DNA from: Hevea brasiliensis
Lineage: Eukaryota > Streptophyta > Magnoliopsida > Malpighiales > Euphorbiaceae
Assembly: GCF_030052815.1 (NCBI RefSeq)
Contig: NC_079499.1
Location: 101,156,480-101,220,479 of the forward strand
Direction of reading: 5' to 3'
DNA: 64,000 bases
Notes under the pieces: generated by a model
What the model was told of the DNA's origin: nothing
Databases searched by the model: none
The model's input: the letters and a program-made list of their open reading frames with translations, nothing else
Program-made: the position numbers and the translations under genes
Shown here: in pieces, positions 1 to 13,100 of the stretch
Layout: every line of letters starts with the position of its first letter
Numbering within the stretch: the stretch's first letter is position 1

Positions 1-303
1 CTTTTTTTCACTGCCACTGCTTAACATACATTGTTCCCCAAAAGAGACAAAGAAAACCATCTCCTTAATTAAAGAACAATTGATTGGCTCTTAGAATTCA
101 GTAATTTAGCATAGATTCATAGGATGCAGCTTGTAAATTCAAATCATATGGTTAATACAATAAAATTATAGCAAAAACCAAAAAGCGAGGGGAAAACAAA
201 AGGACTTCATGCGACCAAGTCAAAGTTAATTAAACTATAGTATAGAAATAAAATAATAAAAAATATTTATTTTCCAACAAACATAAAAAGTTACCATGAT
301 TAC

Positions 304-3300
304 CTCAAAATAATGTGCATGGATACGTTTTGTCAATATTTTTCTGAAACACAGACTTAAGGTCCCAGTTACATACTTTGAAGTAGAACGAATGACTGAT
401 AGAAGAAAACATAACAAGATATTTTCAGATATCAGCTGGAAAAACAATGGTACACGTCGGAGAAAAGCAGCACGGAATAGAAATCCCTGTACTTTTGCTA
501 ATCTGTTGCTCATAGCAGTTCTCAACACCTGCAAAAAAGTGCAAAAGCACATTTCTACTCAAGTAATCATCATGTTCAAGAATTCAGTGGTATGCAATCA
601 CAATGGTGATGCAACTCAAGCTAAATCAAATGAGTATATCCACAGTGTATTTGCTTGTGCATCAAGCAAATAAATGAACAAAAGAATTCAAAGGACAATG
701 GATCATGTTGATGCTCATACCATGAAGTCAATAAGAGTTGTGACAAGCACTATATGTTATTTCTTCTTTTCATTTTTTTTTTTCCATTTTTCCATCACTT
801 TTGGGGCCAAGAGCAACATAGCAAAACTTCACAGAAAAATAACAGCATAATGCAAAATCAAAGATTTTCATCAAGTGAATGGATAAAAAAATGCATTGAA
901 AAACACAAAATACACTATGATTGGCTAACTAAGATAAGGTAAAAAGTAACAAATGAGTCAAACTACACTCATGACTCAGACTAATTATTTAATTCAAAAA
1001 CCAATCATGGTTCTATTTCTTCTTTTCTAATTCATGGCAACAATTTCAACAATACAGTTCTTTTTTTTCCCCGATCGTGCATAGAGTAAAGGTTAGATGC
1101 CAGTGTGATGGCATCAAAAAAATTTACTTTACCAACTTCAAACACCTTTTCTCCTGAAAGTGGAATCTCACCCAACAAAAAATTAAGGGGGAAAATCCAA
1201 GATAATCCTCAACTTCTATTCTAATCCTTTGCATTATTTACAATTGGTGACACTCTGCATCAGCCAGTACAAAACCCAGTGACAAAAGAATTTGCCATCA
1301 CCAAGGATCAACTCCTATGTACACCACCAATCCTACTCCAGTGTGTTATGTTCATAAACCTCGTTCCCAAGTAAAAGCACCCAAAATTACAATTTTGTTT
1401 ATTTATTTAAAGAAAACAGTTCAGCAAATATCAATAATATAATGGTTTCTATCTGCAGAAGTATAAGGCTGGTCTGATCACTCTGTAACTAAAAAGACAT
1501 TGCCAGTCTTTCTCAACAATTGTGAACAACCATGTATCTCTTCAACCTAAAAGAAACCAAATTTTGTGTCTCAGTTAAGTTTGCTCATCCAATCATTGAG
1601 TTGTTAATATGAGACATTCCAAGAACCAAGACTGCATCAGACTGTCACAACTTAAAAGGGTTGAAGACCAAGAAAGACTCTTTAGAGAATGGACCAAAAA
1701 GCCCATCAACTCACCAGATTATAGATAGACTGATCTAATGCAGAAATAAAATTTGTGAAAACTGACCAGCAGAAGGGAGGAAAGTGAAAGAGGCAAATGG
1801 CTTATAGAGGTTCTTTTTCCACCATTTTCAATAAGACAACTTTTCGTAATATATAATGTGTATTAATGGTATAAATGGTTCATTAGGATGCAAGAACATT
1901 TCCTTAGAATTAAAAACCTACAAACTCTCAGAATTACTTTGTGGCTTCAAAAGAGCAGTTAAAATTTACAAATCTAATTTTATATCCAATCTTACAAGGA
2001 TTCTTAAGCCTCTTCAACTACTAGAGATATAAAACTATTCTTGGAGTCCTATCTACAAACTTGAGCTTTTAGGTTGAGTGGCTTCATGACATTGTAAGAA
2101 AGCATTTTAAACCAAAAGGTCCAAAGTTCAAATCTTAACCACTCCCATTTTATTAATCAAAATTTTCAGCGCAAGGAAAGGTAACGCTTGAAGTCCAATG
2201 GGCTTTTGCAAGCGGACTTTTGTTAGAAATATAAAATTATTCTTGGAGCTCTCATCTACAAGCTTGAGTTTAAGGTTGAGAGGTTTCTTGACATAAATCA
2301 AAGGGGAAAAAGTAATCAAACCTCATTAACCCCAATTCATCTAAGGCAAGCCAAGGAAAAATGTTATTAGGAACCCTCACCAACATGAATAATATATACT
2401 CTATTCCTACTGCTCTATCTCTTCTCATTCCCATCTTCTATATTCAGTTTTGATACTAGGTCATTTTTTGTTCCCTAACCTATATTCAAAATGGAGCAAT
2501 AACTTGACCTTCAATTGAATGCAATGGCAAATTTTTCACATATAACTAGCTTGGATAGAAGAGTATGATTGAGAGCACTAAAATGAGAAAAGGAGAAAAA
2601 AAAAAAAACTTTAAAAACCATAGGTGAAGGCAAGAAAATTGTGCCAGCATTTATTGTATATTTTATCTTCGAATATATCCTATGATATAGCACATGCTGG
2701 ACAATCAAGAAACACAATTCACTACAAGAAAAGCTTAGAGGAATAGGGGATGAAAACAAAATATTTGAGTGCACATAGAACAAAGACTTACTGCTATGGC
2801 TATCAAAGTGAAAAGGTCCCTTGCTCCCATTTTGCCCATATCATACAAAAGAACAGCAGCTAAAACTTGAAGTGATTTCAAATTTCCTTTCTTTTGAATA
2901 GTTTTCTTCACATTATCTTCATCTGTAACCTGCCCGTCCAATTTATCATTATCGTCTTTAAGCCCATTCAAATGACCAAAAGAATCAGACTTTATACAGT
3001 TACGCCATGACGACACATATGCAGCAGTGCCACCAACTAGTAAGATACCAGTGGCAAGCAGCAGAGATTTCCTGTTTGGATAACAAATATACCAAAGTTC
3101 ATCACTGAAATAGAGAAGACAGATTGTGTTTTTGAAAATCGTATGCAGTACACTACACTAAATAGACAATCTTCTACCATAAGGATATCTAACAGAGCAG
3201 AAATATAAGAATTAATAAGGGAGAGGGGAAAAAATAAAATAAATAAGTATATGCCACAAGCACAACCAAATTGGATGGACAAAAAGCAACAAATCTACAA

Positions 3301-5100
3301 TTCTTTAGAAGAGTTTGCCAACCAAACAGATGGCAGATGGATGACAATTAAAATTAAGAAAAAAAAAAAAAAGAAAGATAGAGAGATTATTATTAAATGA
3401 AGGAAAAAAGATACAATAACAATGGAAGAGGAACAACACAGTACGTAGGTAACAGGACAGAGGTGCGACAGAAACTACAACGAGTTTGGCTTGCAAGCTT
3501 AAAGGGGTCTAGCGAAGTGTTAGCTGAAGATTAACATTAAAATAAACCAAGTTTACAAATTATTGAAACACGAGAGCTTGTTACTTGCAGAAAACAGTTT
3601 TCTGCTTTCTATTTTCAGTTTTATAATTCCTTCAAAATGGAAATGCCTTCATTTTCACCTCTACTTTTTACAGTGGCATCATCAGTGGGAATGCCAGGGT
3701 TTGACATTGCCTTTTTAGGTTTGGCTGAGCTTGGTTGGGCTTAGCTGGTCAGTGAGTCGGTTGGACAGTCGAGTAGCCAAGTACCCGATAACCGACTCGC
3801 TTGGTTTGGTGATTTAATGCTCATTCATATCAAATAGGTATTTTATGTACTATATAGAGTAGGACGTAGCTAATTTTTAAAAAAAATTTTCCCATCAAAA
3901 AATTTTGTTCTTTTACAATCATTTTTAGCTCTTCTCATGTGATCTGAAGGATTTACCACTTATTCTTTCTAACTATTAATTTGGCTTTTTAAAAAAATCT
4001 AAATTTGTTAAAAAGTATTTTTGAGAAGTAAAAAATTGAAACAAGTGGTGCCTAAACTTACCAAATGCACCCTTAAAATAGATGCTCATATTAACTAAGG
4101 CAACTAGAGTATGGCTTATTAATTTGGCTTTTTATATTTTTTTTACAAAGACAAGACTTCAAGACTAAAGGACCAATTTTGTTTGCGATTTCCATTTGGG
4201 GGAGAGAGAGAGAGAGAGAGACAGAGGAGTTATGATATTGAAATGTCTCTTTTATGAGGACAAATGATCATGAGTAGAGTTTCCAAAATCCCAGTTTAGA
4301 AGATAAAACCAGAGTGAGATCTCCTGCACTTTTGTAGAATACCAAATATCACTTGAAAAATACAAAAAAAAAGGGAGCCAAACACAAGAGGACCCCTACC
4401 ATATAAGATGTTGTGGAACACTAAACATAACTTTCTTTAATCCATTATTCAGTTAATTGAAAGTCATTACAAGGTGATCACTACATGAATACATAACAAC
4501 TTCATTTAAATGCTGATCACCACGCAACAATCTGAACCCATAAAACTATCCACATACATGCTAAATTCTATGTATTATGGCATATAAGTATTTTAAAAAC
4601 GTTGCCCATAATCAATTGCAGTAACTTACTGAATTACCTATAGTATTTATATATCATGACCAATTGATCATCCTCAAAGCTTCCTGTAAAACACACCATC
4701 CCCTTTCCTTAATTATCATCTGCTTGCTTAAAAGCCTTAAGCTACCTTATTAGTTCATCTCCTACCTATTTTACTAGCCAGCAGTAAAAAGAATTAGATT
4801 CAAGTGAGTGTACAAAACTGAATGTGAGATGGCAGGAGCTTTCATCTTACAAATCTCACTTGAATTGTTGATGAATAATAGCAATTGGTTAGGCTAAATT
4901 CACTGACTATTGAAGAGATAAACTATACTAAGACCTAACATTGTGACAGAACATTAATTCAATCAAAAACAATACATTATGGAATAACTTTTTCTTCCAA
5001 CTATGACAAAAAAGAAAACATGGAAGAAAAATCAATACCTTCTGGAGGCCAGGAGGCTTCGACCATGCTCAGTTAGTTGCAACAGTTGAAGAGAAGGCAT
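304..5100 (-). CDS. ABCD1: Peroxisomal ABC transporter, subfamily D, N-terminal part (exons 1-3; continues beyond window start)
   Basis: Three minus-strand exons join in frame: 5100-5039 (62 nt, ATG at 5100-5098), 3071-2792 (280 nt) and 528-304 (225 nt), giving 189 residues. Donors read GTATTG, GTAAGT and GTAATC; acceptors end AACAG and TTGCAG. The start MPSLQLLQLTEHGRS, the GGTAAYV segment near residue 35 and the block VLRTAMSNRLAKVQGF at 115-130 match what I know of plant PXA1/COMATOSE/ABCD1. That family imports long-chain fatty acyl-CoA and jasmonate precursors into peroxisomes for beta-oxidation. A hydrophobic stretch lies at about residues 23-40. The family is usually about 1,330 residues, so roughly 14 percent is here; both nucleotide-binding domains lie outside. 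No next exon is visible in 1-303. The introns are large (3072-5038 and 529-2791); the second holds a degenerate LTR fragment. No stop or frameshift was seen. The family call is firm; which paralogue is not known. Confidence 0.9.
2021..2296 (+). repeat. Degenerate LTR/TRIM-like fragment in an intron: two related direct repeats of about 70 bp
   Basis: Bases 2021-2090 and 2221-2296 are diverged direct copies sharing the core ATTCTTGGAG, an ACAAxCTTGAG block and a GGTTGAG block, both ending in TTGACA/ATGACA. The second copy begins TGTTAGAAAT, a typical LTR start. The 130 bp between contains a GTTCAAATC string like the segment after a primer-binding site. This fits a very short terminal-repeat retrotransposon or two LTR remnants. 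It lies inside the second coding intron of the ABC transporter. Confidence 0.45.
4202..4221. repeat. (GA)10 microsatellite
   Basis: Perfect GA dinucleotide run inside the first coding intron of the ABC transporter gene. Confidence 0.95.
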
Positions 5101-5704
5101 GACTGAAAATAAACCTTCACCTACCAACAGATCAGCAGCTGGAATAACTTTTTCTAGATTTAGAACTTAGAAGGAAAAAATCTTTATATCAAATCAAAAA
5201 ACCCATTTAACAAATATATAAATCAAAAACTCAAAGCCCAAGGTTCCTATACAACGAAAATTAAAATTAAAAATATATATATATAATGGCAAACTACACA
5301 TACACACTCAACGTGGCAGGCGACACACTCAACGTAGCTGGCTCCCCATAGTAAACGGACACCTGCAAAATGAAAGCACACAAGCAACAATAAAAAGCAT
5401 ATCGCTGCAATCAATTCACTTCGTCATAAGCAATTGCAAGTAAGCTTTAGCATGCCTCGCCGTTTAGCTGACGATATTAAACAAAACGACACTCATCCTT
5501 CTGTCCCTCTCATCCTTCGCTACACCACATAATAACCATGATTTGTTTGAAATAGGACAAAAGCCCAATCAAATTTTATCCCATTTCCAATTAGGCACAA
5601 AATTTTAGTTAAGAAGCAAATTGTAATTTTGTATATAATAAAACTCAATTAGAGAAGAGTATTAGTAAAACCCACAAAGATAACAAAACAGACCCACTTC
5701 TTAC

Positions 5705-5982
5705 CTTTTCAGAATTTCCCGTAGAAAGGCTTTTGTTTTATCTTAATCTCGGGAGAGCGCTGCAGACTGCCAAGAATCTTCAGAGCAAAAAGATTGCGTA
5801 CGAGGAGAATGATGAAACAGAAAGAAATGGGCATAAGAGAAAGGAAAATCTCCAAAACATTTAAACGATATTTGGAGGGTTGAAAAATCAGGGGATTTGA
5901 TCCATTGGAGGCAGAGTCTGGTGGTACAGTCATCACTGCAACCTTTGCGTAAGACCCTGTAGCCATTGCAGTTCATCCTCAT
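5705..5982 (-). other. Inferred 5'UTR exon of the ABC transporter gene, with an 85-codon upstream ORF
   Basis: On the minus strand a strong donor (AAAAG then GTAAGA, GT at 5704-5703) faces an acceptor TTTTCAG that ends two bases before the transporter ATG at 5100. This suggests a non-coding first exon ending at 5705 and a 5'UTR intron of about 600 bp. The upstream edge is unknown; 5982 is a guess based on an ATG there. The exon holds an ORF at 5966-5709 starting [11 protein letters not shown], with a hydrophobic stretch near residues 38-62 ([16 protein letters not shown]) and a basic end. It stops three bases before the exon end. It could be a translated uORF, a separate small membrane protein or chance. 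I do not recognise it. Confidence 0.45.
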
Positions 5983-5992
5983 CTTTTTGGAT

Positions 5993-6024
<32 letters not shown>

Positions 6025-6324
6025 AGCTGCTTAATTGTTTGGCACCATTCGCCGGCTGTGCACGGTTCGGAGCTCCAACTACAGCGAACCGTAATCCAAG
6101 ACAAAATTATTATTTTAAGAATTGATTACTGTTTTGATTGGATTCTAATTTTTTTTTATCAAAAAATTAAATTAAAATTAAATCAAATTAGAGAATTAAT
6201 TTTATATATTTTTTATTTTTTTATATTATATTATATAATTTTAATAAAATTATGCATTATATGCTATTAAGATATATGTATATATATCTTTTAATTACAA
6301 GTATATATATCTTTTAATTACAAG
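5983..6324. promoter_or_regulatory. Region upstream of the ABC transporter: poly-A tract and AT-rich tandem 23-mer
   Basis: No gene is seen. Bases 5998-6021 are 24 consecutive A. The stretch 6278-6323 is two perfect tandem copies of a 23-mer that starts GTATATATATC and ends TTACAA, directly next to the left edge of the following solo-LTR-like element. The ABC transporter promoter should lie here or just below 5998, but I see no clear TATA box in a position I would trust. Confidence 0.4.
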
Positions 6325-8320
6325 TGTATACTAAACCCCTAATTTTAAAAATATTTATTTTATATGTAGATATTAATATTTTATTTTATTACAAATTTTG
6401 AGAATTTATTTGAAATTTTTTAAATTTTAAAAATCAGGTTCGATTTTTTAAATTCAATAAACTTTGTTAATTTTTAAAAATTAATTTAAAGATCACGTGA
6501 TAAAATTAAAAATATATTTAAACTCCATAAATTTCGAAAAAAATTTCTAAAATTTTTTCAAATTTTTTGGCCTCATTTTTTATCCCAAAATAAAGTAAAA
6601 ATTTAATTTCAAGTATTCTAAATTGGATCAATCCAATCGAACCAGACCGGGTGGACCGATCGGACCGATCGGATCGGACCTCCTCCTTCCCCACGTCGCG
6701 CCCGACCTCCTCCCTCTCTCTCACGATTTCTCTCTCCTCTCTCCTCTCCACAGCCGGCCGCTGCCACCCAGCCCTCCCCCACACGTCGGCGCACCACCTC
6801 CACCTTTCCCCGTCATTGGCCACCCTCCATATCGCCAGAAATCTCGCCATTTCTCCCCTTGTACGTGCAGCGCACCGTTTCACCTTCCTGACCAAAATTC
6901 GGCCGATTCGGCTACCGATCGGACCGAATCTTGTTCCAAATACCTTCTACTCGTTCAAAGCTTTTCATAGACATCAAAAGCATAAATTTTCATTAAGTAT
7001 TTTGTCCAATTTTTGCTTCAAAAGTTTTAGCTCATTTTGACTTTTGGGCTAAATTTCTCCCAAATCAGATACGTCACGAAAAATCCGAGAGTACCAGCGC
7101 GCTCTACACGACGAGAGCTTCGCGATGATATAAATTTCATAATTTTCTAATACCGAAATTTCGATGGGTCCCGCGAACTTTGCAGTATTTTTTTTGAGCT
7201 TCATTTGAGCTTAATTAAGTCCACAAATATTTTTTTCTAACTCCTGCTGTTGTGGGCTTTGTATAGGTACCCTCGTTTCAAGAAAATTTGACAATTGCTT
7301 AAGTCTGTAATTTCTGGCTGACAAACAGGCTGTCGAAAATATTTTAGAATCGGATCAAGATTATAGGCTATCCAACCATTTTCAGACGTTCCGAACGAGT
7401 CTTAAGTATTAGAATTGGCATAGGTAAACCCGAACCCTAATTTTTCTTAATTATCTAGTGCCTAATTTCGATTAAAAATCTACAAAATATTCGTGGTATG
7501 TTAAAAAATTATAATTCCTTTTGCATTAGCTTAGTAATATTGCTAAGGACCGCGAAATAAAATTTTAGAATTTTTAAAACTTATTTAAGTGGTTTTTGCT
7601 AAAAAGTTGTTTTCAGGGACTAAATTGTAATTTTTTCAGGTTGTGAGTTTTAATTGATTTGGAGGGCCCAAGAGGGGGCCATATGTTATTGATGTATTGT
7701 GATTGTGGGAAATTGAGAATTATAAGTGTTGTTTGAACCATTTTGCAGGTTGGGTAGGTCCAAGGTATAGAGGGAATTCTGCTGGATTTTTGGCAAAACC
7801 TTAGGTCTGTCTTTTGATTCCCTATAATTTTGTTTCAAGATATTTATTGATAGATTTTGATGTATTATTTAGGTGAGCCAAAATAGCCTTCTTCTTCTGC
7901 TCAGCCACCACAGTGACCTTTAAAGTGTTGTAAGTAGATATTTATTTATTTATAATTTCAATACTATTATATTTCTAGCATCTAATGTATCACTTATACT
8001 TATATTTATATAGTTAAATATTAGGCACGTCCTGCTTTGCATTTTTACTTGATGACATTACTTTGGTTGTTATGTTTTGATAATCTGAAGCTATGTTTGT
8101 GCGTGGGTGTGTATGTGGTGTATGTGGATATAGGTAGGACGGACAAATTGACTTGAGCTGGTCTCGCTTGGGGTCTAGTCCTTTTTGAGGAAGTCGGAGT
8201 GAGTACGACTTTGAGTTGATCTCGCTAACCCCCGCATATAGATTATTAAGCGAAAGTCTGGTTCGAGTTGTTCTTATTGGTAGGCCCTTAATTAAAAGAG
8301 CTAGGTAAGGGGATCAGCCC

Positions 8321-8323
<3 letters not shown>

Positions 8324-8412
<89 letters not shown>
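8324..8412. repeat. Compound microsatellite (AT)n-(GT)n
   Basis: An AT run at 8324-8373 is followed directly by a GT run at 8375-8412, inside family A copy 1. The matching place in copy 2 (around 19580) has only a short TATATTATG stretch, so the run expanded in this copy alone. Confidence 0.95.
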
Positions 8413-8415
<3 letters not shown>

Positions 8416-8787
8416 ATGATATAGGTGCGTGAGTGCTCTAAATTATTTTTGTTATGACATGACTTATATGAAGATGATGCATTTCATTTCTAAGGATGTA
8501 TTAGAATTAGATAGTTATAGAAATTGTAAGTAAAATAAATATTTACTCTCTGAGTCGAACGCTCATTCCTATTCACTATTTTTCCAGGTTACAGGAGAGC
8601 TTTTCCTTATGTCTAATCTGCTTTCATTCTTGGCAGGTCTACTTATTATTAACTTACGTTTTATACTGTTAAATATAACTTCTAGACCTCCACATGTGTA
8701 AGACCATAATACTTAGTTGGACTGTACAACTCAACTCAACTCAACTCAACTAAGCCTTTATCCCAAAAATTTGGGGTCGGCTATATG

Positions 8788-10166
8788 GATTCACTTTCTC
8801 CACTCTGAACGATTTTGGGTTAAATCCTCAGAAATGTATAATGCTTCTAGGTCATGTTGTACTACTCTCCTCCAAGTAAATTTAGGTCTACCCCTTTTTT
8901 TCTTTCTATCCTCTAACCTAATGTGCTCTACTTGTCTAACTGGAGCCTCCGTATGTCTACGCTTCACATGACCAAACCACCTCAATCTCCCTTCTCTCAA
9001 CTTATCTTCAATTGGCACAACTCCTACCTTTTCTCTAATACTCTCATTACGGACTTTATCTAGTCTAGTATGGCCACTCATCCACCTTAACATTCTCATA
9101 TTTGCAACTCTTATCTTAGATGCACACGACTCTTTCAGTGCCCAACACTCACTACCATATAACATAGCCGGTCGTATGGCTGTATGGTAAAATTTACCTT
9201 TTAATTTATTGGGAATCTTACGATCACATAAAACTCCCGTGGCACGTCTCCACTTCAACTATCCGGCTTTAATCCTATGACTAACATCCCCCTCACATCC
9301 CCTATCTACTTGAAGGACTGAGCCTAGATATTTAAAGTGATTACTTTGGGGCAGTATTACTCCATTCAAACTAACTCCTTCCCTATCACCAGTTTGGCCT
9401 TCAATGAACCTGCAATGCATGTATTCTGTCTTCGTTCTACTTAACTTAAAACCCTTTGACTCTAAAGTACTTCTCCAAAGTTCTAGCTTTCTATTGACTC
9501 CTTCTCATGTCTCATCTATCTGAACAATATCATCCGCAAACATCATGCACCAAGGAATACTCTCTTGTATATGTTTCGTCAGTTCATCTAAAACTAATGT
9601 AAAAAGGTAAGGGCTTATGGCCGATCCTTGGTGTAATCCAATTGAGATCGGAAAATCTCTTGTGTCCCCCCCCCCACTGGGCGCACAAGAGTAGTTGCTC
9701 CTTCATACATATCTTTCAATACTTGTATATACCTAATAAATACCGTATTTTGTTCTAACACATTCCATAAGACATCTCTTGGAACACTATCGTAAGCCTT
9801 CTCCAAATCAATAAAAACCATGTGTAGATCTTTCTTCACATCTCTATATTTCTCCAACAAGCTTCTAATGAGAAAGATTGCTTCCATAGTAGAACGACCG
9901 GGCATGAAACCAAATTGATTGAGAGAGATAGAAGTATCATGACGTAGTCGATGCTCCACAACTCTCTCCCACAACTTCATAGTGTGGCTCATGAGTTTAA
10001 TTCCCCTATAGTTTGAGCAACTCTATATGTCTCCCTTATTTTTAAAACTAGGTACTAAAATACTCTTCCTCCATTCATCAGGCATTTTCTTTGAGTTTAG
10101 AATCTTATTAAATAATTTAGTTAACCATTTTACTCCCATATCTCCCAAATACTTCCACACTTCAAT
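8788..10166 (-). pseudogene. LINE reverse transcriptase, C-terminal part
   Basis: Continuation of the LINE frame on the far side of the solo LTR. Visible motifs in order: DEWRKSILVP, NYRGIKLMS, LNQFGFMPGRST, HMVFIDLEKAYDSVPR (catalytic D), then a frameshift at the C/G run near 9667-9677, then GLHQGSA, the catalytic FADD at 9540-9529 and the C-terminal KYLGS and RLRWFGHV blocks typical of plant RTE elements. In-frame stops occur before NYRGIK (about 10024), after FADDIVQIDET, near 9259 and close to the C-terminus at 8790. The product would synthesise cDNA at the nicked target; this copy is dead. Confidence 0.88.
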
Positions 10167-13100
10167 TGTCACACCTTACCCCTCCGTAAGGCATAACATG
10201 ATCCCGTAGAATACTTAATGAACTACCGAACTTCACCTACCGATAACTCATTAAGTACCCTACAAGGGATTTTTGAAACAATTTTTTTTAACATTTTGGA
10301 AGTGGTGAGCATTTTAGTGAGAATTAAAAAACATTTATTCAAAGCTTAAGGACTAGTAAAAATTTTTGTCCATTTAAATTTTGCCGCAAATTTTATAAAA
10401 ATTTTGACAGAGTTCCCTCTGTATTTTGAGAAATCAGTTCTTCAAATACCTGTAAAAAGCACTTCCAAAAGTTTTTCACAACTCCCAATCTCCAATAAAA
10501 CTCAAATCAACCCAATTCAAATCACTTCAAAGCAATTTCCACAATTTAATCAAATTTGGTCATCACAAAATTTTTAATACTTCATTAACAAGGCATAAAG
10601 CAGAAAATTCATATTTACAAATATTAAATTTACAGAAATAAACCCAAAATAATATTATTATAATTTATTTATAACTGCTCAATTTACATTGATACTTATG
10701 ACATTACAGTATTTACATCAAAATAACCACAAGGGTATAAAACAATACCCGTACAAAAGGGATCAAGAAGTTCTTGTCAATCCCACAGCTCACTCTGCTG
10801 CTTTCTCCTTGCTCTTATCTGCGACAGTAAATTAAACTATTGCTGAGTATAAACATACTCAGTGGTGCACAATAAAAATTTAAAATGCGATACATAAATC
10901 ATTTATTGATGAAACATAATTTGAATACTTCATAACCACATTTCACAAATATCAAAGCTCATAACAACTCATTTTTGCCAAATAATATATTAAACACAGT
11001 TTAGTCAAACAATTTCATAAACACAGTGTTGCCAAAATCATACACAACTTAAGCCATGACATAAAATTTCCGATCAATGCCGCGTTGTACACCACGACAA
11101 AGCAATCTATAACCCCATTAATCAAAATCAATGAGGGAGGTGGCTAGCTAGCTAATGAGTACTCATCCGATCTACAACCTCAACTGGCAAGCCAGAGAGG
11201 GAGGAAAATAAACGATCTCAACCCCATAAATGAAGGAGGAAATGTGATACTGTCATACTAAGTGTGAATCCAAAATCAATTTAAAACAATTATTTTCAAT
11301 AATTTATGAGAGATCCCAAATAATTTTCAAAGTCATTTTTTTGTAGTCACAAAGTGGCAATACAATTCATAAATAACACAGCGATTTCATAAAGTATAGC
11401 AACTCAAATTTTCAATTGGAAAACAATTACATAAATTTATTGTGCACAAACCTGACTAGAGTCGCCTCTAGGCCTTGACTCAGTCTCTCCGAGCTTCCAA
11501 GTCTTTTTCAGCTGAAACACATAATTTCATAGTGTTTCAGTACCATAACTTAACATAAGTCCAAAAATAAATTTAACTTCACTTTAACTAGCTCTATTGC
11601 GTTAAATTCGACGTTCTCAAAGTTTTTGTGTTTCATGTTACTATTCACTATACTATTCAAGTCAAATTGTTGACTTTTTAAGGATTAATAGGTATGGGAA
11701 CTCCAACTTCACCCACATACCACATTTTGGTCACCAAACTTGTTGGTTTTGGTCATTTTTTCAAAGCGTAGGTCATTTTGGCAAAATTGCCAATTTTCGG
11801 TTTTGGTGCTCCGAAGTTGCACTGTTCCATTGGTCGATCTACTGTTAGAATTTGACAAAACTTCCTTCATAGAAAATGTTCCTTATTGTCTTAAGTTTAT
11901 TCTCATTTTTGGATCACCTCAATCGGAGTTTTGTAGCTCAAGTTATGGCCAAAATAAGTTTATCGCTCACGCAATCGCTCATACTGGTATCTTGGGTTCT
12001 GGCAGATTTTGATCCAATTTTGGTCAGTAATTTGATCAAGTTAAGTTCATAATTTGGTCTAACTTTCTTCAGATGAAATGTTCTACTATGTCTTAGGCTT
12101 CTATCGGTTCAAGAATCGCCTAAATCCGAGTTTTCTAGAGAGAGTTATAGCCATCCAAACATTACTGCTCAAATGAAAATCTGCAGAGTTGCAGGTTTGG
12201 TAACTCAACTTTGCTCAATAATTTGAATGGGTTAATGGCATAATTTGGGGTGATGTTCTTCATGAAAGTTTTAGATCTATATCTCCTCTAACCCCTGGCC
12301 AAATTTCAGGTCAATTTGACCTGTCTAACTCGAGTTATGACCAAATGAACAGTTACTATTCATTTGGTCAGTTTGGTACAGTGGCAGCCTGCTCTCATTT
12401 CACTTTGGTCAATTGTTTCACCAAGTTTTGGTCAGTTTTTTGCCATGGTTCCTTAATGAAAATTGTGCTATTTTATGTCTATTTTCATCCCCAATTGGTG
12501 GCATATCAATTGGGCTTGTAAAATTTGAGTTTTGGTCTTTCAAAGTAGGTTTGGTCATGCTGCCAGCAGCATGACCAATTGACCTACGAATTTGGTTTTC
12601 ATTCAAACAATTCCTACACATCTCTTTTGGTCATTATTGACCATTTTTCATCTCATAATAGACCAAAGTCATCATTTAAGCATTTCTCCAAAATTTGGTT
12701 CACAAACCCTAGCATTCAACCCTAATTTACTAAATTATTGTATTTAACTACATTTATGCATCCCTATCCTACTACTATACTCCTTCAAACTTACTAACAC
12801 CTTTAATTTATTCAAAATACATCAAACTTCCCCACATCCATGGCTGGCCGAAATTTTAGTATAGGTCCTTCCCCCATATTTTCACTTCATTTAATGGATT
12901 CTAAGCTCATTTAAGTCACAAGCATGCACTTAAAATAGAAATTGAAGGTTAGAATACCAACCTTAGGTGAAACCTTTGATCTTGACTTTTTGTTCTTCTT
13001 CTTTCTTCTTCTTCTTGCTTTCTTATGCTTCCTCTATACTCTTCAAGATGCAAGAATGAAGTTTATATGGAGAATTTTAGGGAAAGCATGTTTAATTTAG

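Noticed and set aside
6518..7040. Several overlapping frames of 60-129 codons on both strands, rich in R, S and P
   Set aside because: They lie in the CG- and pyrimidine-rich part of family A copy 1, and similar but unconserved frames occur in copy 2. Composition-driven chance.
12418..12621. 67-codon minus-strand frame in family B
   Set aside because: Lies in the repeated modules, is not preserved in the other copies and has no domain.
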